12,199 bases of DNA, taken from contig JAITHG010000036.1 in assembly GCA_031280075.1 (NCBI GenBank), forward strand, positions 1 through 12,199, given 5' to 3'. The notes beneath the pieces were generated by a model that worked only from the letters and a program-made list of their open reading frames with translations, was not told where the DNA came from and did no database searches. Below are positions 7,811-12,199 of this stretch, piece by piece (position 1 is the stretch's first letter; each line of letters begins with the position of its first letter). The position numbers and the translations under genes are program-made. Source of the stretch: Eubacteriales Family XIII. Incertae Sedis bacterium (GTDB lineage: Bacteria; Bacillota_A; Clostridia; Peptostreptococcales; Anaerovoracaceae).

Positions 7811-7856
7811 CCCCGCGCCCGCGCCGGGGTTGTCCGGACATCGGCGCAGCGCGGGG
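7811..7856 (-). promoter_or_regulatory. GC-rich stem-loop at predicted 5' end of leftward transcript
   Basis: CCCCGCGC (7811-7818) and GCGCGGGG (7849-7856) are perfect inverted repeats, with a second inner pair GCGCCG (7821-7826) and CGGCGC (7842-7847). The loop holds the perfect palindrome TGTCCGGACA (7831-7840). On the minus strand the outer arm begins about where the transcript from the predicted promoter at 7864-7892 would start. No T run follows, so it is not a classical terminator; a 5' stabilising stem-loop, attenuator or operator is more likely. Confidence 0.5.
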
Positions 7857-7863
7857 CGTCAAG

Positions 7864-7892
7864 CTTATATTTCCAAGGGTCTGCAGTGTCCT
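7864..7892 (-). promoter_or_regulatory. Predicted leftward promoter of the second early operon
   Basis: On the minus strand the sequence gives AGGACA (complement of 7887-7892), a 17-base spacer and TATAAG (complement of 7864-7869), which are 4/6 and 5/6 matches to sigma-70 boxes. It lies about 95 bases before the 72-residue gene and could drive everything from 7767 leftward. Confidence 0.45.
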
Positions 7893-7915
7893 TCGGAAAC
7901 GATGTGTGGTATACT
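7886..7915 (+). promoter_or_regulatory. Predicted extended -10 promoter and inverted repeat for the lone plus-strand gene
   Basis: TGGTATACT at 7907-7915 is an extended -10 element (TGn followed by TATACT). The -35 region is poor, as often with extended -10 promoters. It overlaps an imperfect inverted repeat, GTGTCC-TTC-GGAAAC (7886-7900), which also covers the -35 box of the opposing leftward promoter, so one bound regulator could control both directions. The predicted transcript would start about 30 bases before the gene. Confidence 0.5.
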
Positions 7916-7954
7916 CACCTTGCGCCGCATTGGCGGAAAAGGTGAGCTTCGAAT

Positions 7955-8296
7955 GTGTATCTGTCCGGCATCAACAACGCCTCATACAGGCTTCTGAAAC
8001 ACGTCTGCCGAGAGGATCGGGCCTGCTCCATGGAAGACCTTGAGCGGTTCGCCGGGGCATCGGTCCTCGAGATCGGCGGGCGCATCATGTCACTTCTGGC
8101 GATGGGGTACATCCACAGCGTCAAGCACCCAGGCCTCGTGGACGACATCGCCCTCGACGACCTGTACATGGTCACGGAGACAGGGCGCGACTTCGTGGAG
8201 TCCCGCCGCCGTGACGACCTGCGCTGGTGGTTCACGACCGCCATCTCCGTCGGCGCGCTGGCGGTGGGCATCACCGCGCTCATGCGAACGTTCTGA
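7955..8296 (+). CDS. Winged-helix-like protein with C-terminal membrane anchor
   Basis: The 113-residue protein uses a GTG start at 7955, eight bases after AAGGTGAG; the ATG two bases upstream is in another frame. Residues about 8-82 look like a winged helix: three helices (SYRLLKHVC, SMEDLERFAG, EIGGRIMSLLAMGYI) and a hairpin ending in YMVTETGRDFVESRRR. Residues 91-110 are a hydrophobic segment (WWFTTAISVGALAVGITALM) after a basic stretch, ending RTF, so the protein is probably tail-anchored with the winged helix in the cytoplasm. Similar small proteins of unknown role occur in Gram-positive phages. It is the only plus-strand gene between two leftward operons and has its own promoter, as expected for an independently expressed lysogenic or accessory gene. 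It is convergent with, and overlaps by 17 bases, the 29-residue gene. Confidence 0.75.
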   Translation: MYLSGINNASYRLLKHVCREDRACSMEDLERFAGASVLEIGGRIMSLLAMGYIHSVKHPGLVDDIALDDLYMVTETGRDFVESRRRDDLRWWFTTAISVGALAVGITALMRTF

Positions 8297-8369
8297 TGAG
8301 CACGGCGAGCGATGCCAGCAGCACCAGCAGCGACATCGCCATGAGCCGTTCCTGGTCGACATTCCTCAT
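8280..8369 (-). CDS. 29-residue membrane peptide
   Basis: The frame starts MRNVDQERLMAM, then has a hydrophobic helix (SLLVLLASLAVLI) and ends RTFA. ATG 8369 overlaps the stop of the XRE regulator as ATGA, and GGAAGGG lies about eight bases upstream. The peptide is very short, but the ATGA junction, ribosome site and uninterrupted membrane helix together argue for a gene. It overlaps the tail of the plus-strand gene antisense over 17 bases. Function is unknown; a holin-like, toxin-like or signalling peptide cannot be told apart. Confidence 0.5.
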   Translation of the reverse strand: MRNVDQERLMAMSLLVLLASLAVLIRTFA

Positions 8370-8821
8370 CCTGTGCGCCCTTCCCCAAAAAGCCCCAGCA
8401 CGTGTTCCAACGCCTCCAGCCACCCATTCAGGTATGACTCAAGCAGGAGGGCGCGGTTGCGTGCCGGCCCCTTCTCCAGCGAGTCGGCGCTCTCACGCTG
8501 GCTCGCCAGCTCGTCCTGCGCGTCGGCGAGCCAGCGTGCCAGCGTCTCCTTGATTCCGCTGTCGGCGGGGGGTTCCGGCGGCACGGTACCGCCCGTGTGC
8601 GCGGTATATATGGTCTGTTCGCCATCCCAGCCCATCAGGTAGGACGGAGTGGTGTGCAGCGCGGCGGCGAACGCGACCAGCTTTGAATGAGACAGATCTA
8701 CATTGCCCTTTTCGATTTTTGCAATCGTTGAACGTGAGATATAACCCAATTTGGCTGCAAGCTCGTCTTGGGTCATGCCCGCCTGCATCCGCAGCATCCT
8801 GATCCTTTCCCCCAGCGTCAT
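8366..8821 (-). CDS. XRE-family transcriptional regulator with helical C-terminus
   Basis: The 151-residue protein begins MTLGERIRMLRMQAG and carries a classic XRE helix-turn-helix (about 4-63: GMTQDELAAKLGYISRSTIA, KIEKGN), followed by the ALHTTPSYLMGWD box (55-66) shared almost exactly with the CI-like repressor. The remaining 85 residues are a Pro-rich linker and helices (IKETLARWLADAQDEL, LLLESYLNGWLEALEHVLGL) without a LexA/S24 peptidase domain. GAGGTG lies five bases before ATG 8821, and the start overlaps the previous gene as ATGA. A 345-residue frame extending to 9403 runs in frame through the hexanucleotide repeat and is spurious. It may repress or activate the neighbouring intergenic promoters at 7864-7915, but its target is not visible. 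Confidence 0.85.
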   Translation of the reverse strand: MTLGERIRMLRMQAGMTQDELAAKLGYISRSTIAKIEKGNVDLSHSKLVAFAAALHTTPSYLMGWDGEQTIYTAHTGGTVPPEPPADSGIKETLARWLADAQDELASQRESADSLEKGPARNRALLLESYLNGWLEALEHVLGLFGEGRTG

Positions 8822-9044
8822 GACAGCACCTCTTCCAGACCGTCCGCAAAGCCTGCGGGCGGCAGCCGGAAGACCTTCTCGCCGTCCTCGTAGGCGCAGC
8901 GCATCCGGTACATTACCACATGCGTCGCCCTCTCGCTGGCATAAGTCCCGATGGCGATGCCGTTGTAGGACACGCTCGTGCCCACCGCACCGAAGCTGTT
9001 GCCCTCGTACGACGCGTCCAGCGTCCTGTCCTGTGATACAATCC

Positions 9045-9048
<4 letters not shown>
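8818..9048 (-). CDS. Small phage protein of the MRI-SQD type, unknown function
   Basis: The 76-residue protein starts MRIVSQDRTLDASYEGN, then SVSYNGIAIGTYASERA and a C-terminal FRLPPAGFADGLEEVLS. This layout (a MRIxSQD start, a short beta-strand region, an IxxGxYxSEE-like box) is a recurring short protein of Gram-positive siphophage early regions, with no known role. The start at ATG 9048 is chosen because AAGGAG lies six to seven bases upstream and the ATG overlaps the previous stop as ATGA; the in-frame extension to 9417 is a Gly-Thr reading of the repeat in the wrong gene. Confidence 0.78.
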
Positions 9049-9865
<817 letters not shown>

Positions 9866-9869
<4 letters not shown>

Positions 9870-10081
9870 TCGGGTTTGTCCTCCACCCGCACCAGCCCGT
9901 TCTTGCCGGCGTAGTCGTCGAGCCAGGCAAGGGCATCATCCCTACTGTCCATGTATCCCCGGAGGTTCTCGACGGTGCCGCCGTGCATGATCTCGCCCCG
10001 CTTTACTTTCACGGGGGAGAAGCCGAACTGGTTTGAGATGACCGCATAGTCATGGGTATTGTCTTTGTAGTAAGCTTTCAT
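9866..10081 (-). CDS. Internal-start product, 71 residues, nested in the 134-residue gene
   Basis: In the same frame, ATG 10081 (MKAYYKDNTHDYAV) has AGGAGG seven bases upstream, as strong as the site at 10270. The 11-base context CGTTGCCTCCT (plus strand 10084-10094) is identical to that of the upstream start (10274-10284). The product would be a complete small protein with a basic VKVKRG strand and an acidic DALAWLDDYAG helix, typical of unannotated phage proteins. It may be the main product, or both forms may be made. Confidence 0.55.
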
Positions 10082-10270
10082 TTCGTTGCCTCCTGTCCTT
10101 CGGGTGTCGGTCGCTGCAAAAATTTCCTGCGCACGTTTCAGCCCAGCCAGCTGACCCGCCAAGAAGACCTTTCGCAGTAAAATGCGCGCCTCTCTCCGGA
10201 AGGTCTCGCTGGACTGATTCTCCAACGGTTCGCCTTGCGTCATACCCAGCTCTTTTCCCTTCATGTGCAT
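9866..10270 (-). CDS. Hypothetical phage protein, 134 residues, with an internal start
   Basis: ATG 10270 is preceded by AAGGAGG at eight bases, and the frame is open through 134 codons. The N-terminal 63 residues (FRREARILLRKVFLAGQLAGLKRAQEIF) look like an amphipathic helical unit rich in basic residues. The C-terminal 71 residues (YYKDNTHDYAVISNQFGFSPVKVKRG, then GYMDSRDDALAWLDDYAGKNG) look like a separate small alpha-beta unit that also has its own start at 10081. Neither half is recognised. It lies 20 bases after the Cro-like gene and overlaps the methyltransferase-like gene as ATGA. It may be two ancestral genes now joined in one frame. Confidence 0.68.
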
Positions 10271-10290
10271 TGTCGTTGCCTCCTTAATAG

Positions 10291-10533
10291 TTATTCAGTT
10301 GACTCTGCGTTATAGGCTGTTGCGTTTGACGTGACAAGGTCTGTAAAAAAAATATCGTAAGGGTTTGTGATATTTAGCAGTTTGACCATAGCTGAAATCT
10401 CACTGCTCCAAAAACGTCCTTTAGAGAGTCTGTCACAGAAGGTTTTTCTTGAGATATTCAACGCTTTTGCGACATCGGCCTGGGTCAATCCCTGTAACGT
10501 CATTACTGCTTTTAGGGCATTTTTGTTTAGCAT
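10291..10533 (-). CDS. Cro-like XRE regulator
   Basis: The 80-residue protein starts MLNKNALKAVMTLQGLTQ; GGAGG lies seven bases before ATG 10533, so the in-frame ATG six codons upstream at 10551 is not preferred. A helix-turn-helix (about 12-35: GLTQADVAKALNISRKTFCDRL) is followed by a helical region ending NITNPYDIFF, the layout of short Cro-type phage repressors in Gram-positive phages. It is the first gene of the leftward early operon, directly behind the predicted promoter at 10575-10603, and is divergent from the CI-like repressor, so it probably represses that promoter region after induction. Its base composition is clearly more AT-rich than the genes around it. Confidence 0.85.
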   Translation of the reverse strand: MLNKNALKAVMTLQGLTQADVAKALNISRKTFCDRLSKGRFWSSEISAMVKLLNITNPYDIFFTDLVTSNATAYNAESTE

Positions 10534-10560
10534 TACGCTTCCTCCAATCATTGTGTTACA

Positions 10561-10639
10561 TGACGCGCACCAAAAGTATAGCAGTCAAAATGTCACGCGT
10601 CAAGTACCTCGTGTGTAATTTTTGTTGCGGAGTGCGTGA
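10561..10639. promoter_or_regulatory. Three operator-like sites in the immunity region
   Basis: Three related short sites occur: TGACGCGCAC (10561-10570), the near-palindrome TCACGCGTCA (10593-10602) and GTGCGTGA (10632-10639, complement TCACGCAC). They lie about three helical turns apart. The first is at the start region of the leftward promoter, the second overlaps its -35 box, and the third falls in the spacer of the rightward promoter, as expected for CI/Cro operators. Assignment to a given repressor is inferred. Confidence 0.5.
10575..10603 (-). promoter_or_regulatory. Leftward early promoter
   Basis: On the minus strand TTGACG (complement of 10598-10603), an exact 17-base spacer and TATACT (complement of 10575-10580) make a strong sigma-70-type promoter pointing at the Cro-like gene 42 bases away and the first early operon behind it. 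Confidence 0.78.
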
Positions 10640-10652
10640 TATATGATATACT
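10625..10652 (+). promoter_or_regulatory. Rightward promoter of the CI-like repressor
   Basis: TATACT at 10647-10652 is a 5/6 -10 box; TTGCGG at 10625-10630 is a weak -35 with 16 bases between. The weak -35 and the operator-like GTGCGTGA within the spacer fit a repressor-maintenance promoter under self-control. The start codon at 10698 follows at a normal distance. Confidence 0.6.
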
Positions 10653-10697
10653 CAAATAAAAGGGCATAGAAACCATGACGACAAGGGAGGTAAAACC

Positions 10698-11564
10698 ATG
10701 GCGACAGTTGGAGACAGAATCAAAGAGCAGCGAGCTCATTGGGATCTTACCTTGGAAGTTCTTGGTAATTCTGTTGGCGTAAGTCGACAGACCATACAGC
10801 GATATGAGTCCGGTGTGATAGAGAACATCCCGTCGGACAAACTAGAACTACTCGCACAAGCTCTCCAAACCACACCGGCGTACCTGATGGGCTGGGACGA
10901 AGACCCTCCACCCGAGGAAGAGTTCATCCACATGCTGAAAAATGCCGGTTATGTCTTCGACGGGGATGGGGACAGTTTTCACTTCGAGACGAAGACCGGA
11001 CGCTTTTTGTGTCCTTTCAGCCAGAGTAGGCTTGAGATCTATGCGCATCTTTTCGCCAAACAGGGCATGCGTGCAGTGACCGACGCTATCGAGAAGGAAG
11101 CTGCGGACTGGAAGCGCCACGCGAACCCCTACACTTGGGGCGATGAACCGACATCTCTCCCGTCTTCGCAAGCCGTGCGGATCAACGTTTACGGGAGCGT
11201 GCATGCGGGGATTCCGATGGAGGCGCAGACGGACGTGGTGGACTGGGAGGAGATACCCCGCGAGTGGACGGCAGGCGGGAAAGAGTATTTCGCCGTGCAG
11301 GTCGAGGGCGACTGCATGGCACCGAAGTACTTGCCGAAAGATGTCATCATCGTGCGCCAGACACCGGACTGCGAGAGCGGGCAGGACGTGATCGTGTACG
11401 TCAACGGCTACGACGCGGAGCTCAAGCGCATCCACAAGGAGCCGGACGGTATCACCCTGCAGCCGCTCAACAGCGAGTACCTGCCGAAGCGCTACCGCCA
11501 CAACGACCCGGATCACCCCGTCACGGTCTGCGGGGTGGTGGTCGAGATCAGGCGGAAGGTGTAG
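10698..11564 (+). CDS. CI/LexA-type phage repressor with Cys at the catalytic Ser position
   Basis: The 288-residue protein has an N-terminal XRE helix-turn-helix (about 6-65), a variable middle (about 66-164) and a LexA/S24-like C-terminal domain (about 165-288). The self-cleavage site is visible as VHAGIP with Ala170-Gly171. The catalytic lysine is Lys243 in AELKRI. The nucleophile box reads VEGDCMAP, with Cys206 (codon TGC at 11313) where the family has serine (GDSM.P). The spacing is canonical: 35 residues from Gly171 to Cys206 and 37 to Lys243, as in LexA/UmuD. It should hold lysogeny by binding the operators at 10561-10639; RecA-triggered self-cleavage may be altered. AAGGGAGGT six bases before ATG 10698 supports the start. 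The middle region is longer than in typical CI proteins. Confidence 0.93.
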   Translation: MATVGDRIKEQRAHWDLTLEVLGNSVGVSRQTIQRYESGVIENIPSDKLELLAQALQTTPAYLMGWDEDPPPEEEFIHMLKNAGYVFDGDGDSFHFETKTGRFLCPFSQSRLEIYAHLFAKQGMRAVTDAIEKEAADWKRHANPYTWGDEPTSLPSSQAVRINVYGSVHAGIPMEAQTDVVDWEEIPREWTAGGKEYFAVQVEGDCMAPKYLPKDVIIVRQTPDCESGQDVIVYVNGYDAELKRIHKEPDGITLQPLNSEYLPKRYRHNDPDHPVTVCGVVVEIRRKV

Positions 11565-11623
11565 GGCGCAAAAGGGGAACCTGCAAGAACAGATGAGAAG
11601 CTCGAGGAGCAAGGAGGTCTACA

Positions 11624-12199
11624 ATGCCGACATGGGATGAAATCTTGGATGAAGTGCAGGGGGAAGAGGCCCCTGACAGGTTTGCGATCGTCAGGAGAAA
11701 ATATGCGAGGAAGCTTCATGAGATCACGAACCGGAACGTCATATGCTACTACTCCGCATTCCTGACGCAGTCGGTCTATGAGAACCTTGGCATCGATGAC
11801 GGCGACATGTCCGGATTCATGACCACGATCAAAGGGCTGGACAAAGCCTTGGGGCTGGACTTGATCCTGCACACCCCAGGCGGCAGCCCGACGGCGGCGG
11901 AAGCCATTATCACATACCTCAGGTCGGTGTTCGGGACGGACATCCGCATCATCGTCCCGCATCTCGCGATGTCTGCCGGCACCATGATGGCGTGTGCCGG
12001 GAAGGAGATTGTCATGGGGAAACAGTCGAGCTTGGGACCGATCGACCCACAGCTCGGCTCAATTCCCGCATTCAACATCAAACGGCTTTTTGACGATGCG
12101 AAGGACGATATCGCCAGCAACCCCCAGAGCGCAAACTATTGGTCGCTCCTTCTGGGCAGCATCCCGCCCGCCACCATCTATGATTGCATCAATGCGATC
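11624..12199 (+). CDS. SDH-family Clp-fold serine proteinase, 3' end cut by window
   Basis: The frame is open for 192 codons to the window edge. NRNVICYYSAFL (36-47), LILHTPGGSPTAAEAI (80-95) and PHLAMSAGTMMACAG (112-126) match the SDH/SppA-like Clp-crotonase fold; Ser117 in MSAGTMM is the likely nucleophile, and GG86-87 would form the oxyanion region. The basic partner residue and any membrane segment lie in the missing part or are not obvious. A perfect AAGGAGGT lies five bases before ATG 11624. The gene follows the repressor by 59 bases on the same strand with no terminator between, so it is probably transcribed with it in the lysogen. It sits where many Gram-positive phages carry the ImmA metallopeptidase. 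Host-defence, superinfection-exclusion and repressor-turnover roles are all possible. Confidence 0.86.
   Translation, partial: MPTWDEILDEVQGEEAPDRFAIVRRKYARKLHEITNRNVICYYSAFLTQSVYENLGIDDGDMSGFMTTIKGLDKALGLDLILHTPGGSPTAAEAIITYLRSVFGTDIRIIVPHLAMSAGTMMACAGKEIVMGKQSSLGPIDPQLGSIPAFNIKRLFDDAKDDIASNPQSANYWSLLLGSIPPATIYDCINAI

Overview
The window looks like the early (immunity, regulation and replication) region of a temperate phage or prophage in a GC-rich Gram-positive-type host. The reasons are strong AGGAGG-type ribosome sites before most genes, a lambda-like divergent immunity region, tightly packed small genes with 4-base ATGA overlaps, and a gene set typical of siphophages of Firmicutes and Coriobacteriia (DUF669, a RecA-like ATPase with an SSB-like tip, an SMC-like ATPase, a DEAH helicase, a ParB-like protein and a primase-helicase). 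The host genus cannot be fixed from sequence alone. No integrase, attachment site, tRNA or structural gene lies in the window.

Right part (about 10290-12199): an AT-richer divergent control region at 10534-10697 has back-to-back promoters and three related operator-like sites. Rightward it drives a LexA/CI-type repressor, whose expected catalytic serine is a cysteine, and then a Clp-fold serine proteinase of the SDH family that is cut by the window end. Leftward it drives a Cro-like gene and a first early operon.

Middle part (about 8280-10533, minus strand): Cro-like protein, a small protein with two in-frame starts, a DNPPF-motif methyltransferase-like protein interrupted by a pure hexanucleotide repeat that encodes a Gln-Ala tract, a small phage protein of the MRI-SQD type, a second XRE regulator with a non-peptidase C-terminus, and a 29-residue membrane peptide. 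Each of the last five junctions after the Cro-like gene's neighbour is an ATGA overlap.

Junction (about 7768-8369): a lone plus-strand gene for a winged-helix-like protein with a C-terminal membrane anchor has its own extended -10 promoter. Its end overlaps the 29-residue gene tail to tail. It shares an intergenic control region with a second leftward promoter whose transcript would start with a strong GC-rich stem-loop.

Left part (1-7767, minus strand): three small genes, then the DNA metabolism block: SMC/RecF-like ATPase, Sak4-like RecA-fold ATPase, DUF669 protein, SF2 DEAH helicase, ParB-like protein, and a PriCT-2/AEP-like/RecA-type primase-helicase that runs off the left edge. These probably act together on phage replication and strand annealing or recombination. 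The large primase-helicase gene has no visible stop and is easily missed because its other frames hold long spurious ORFs.
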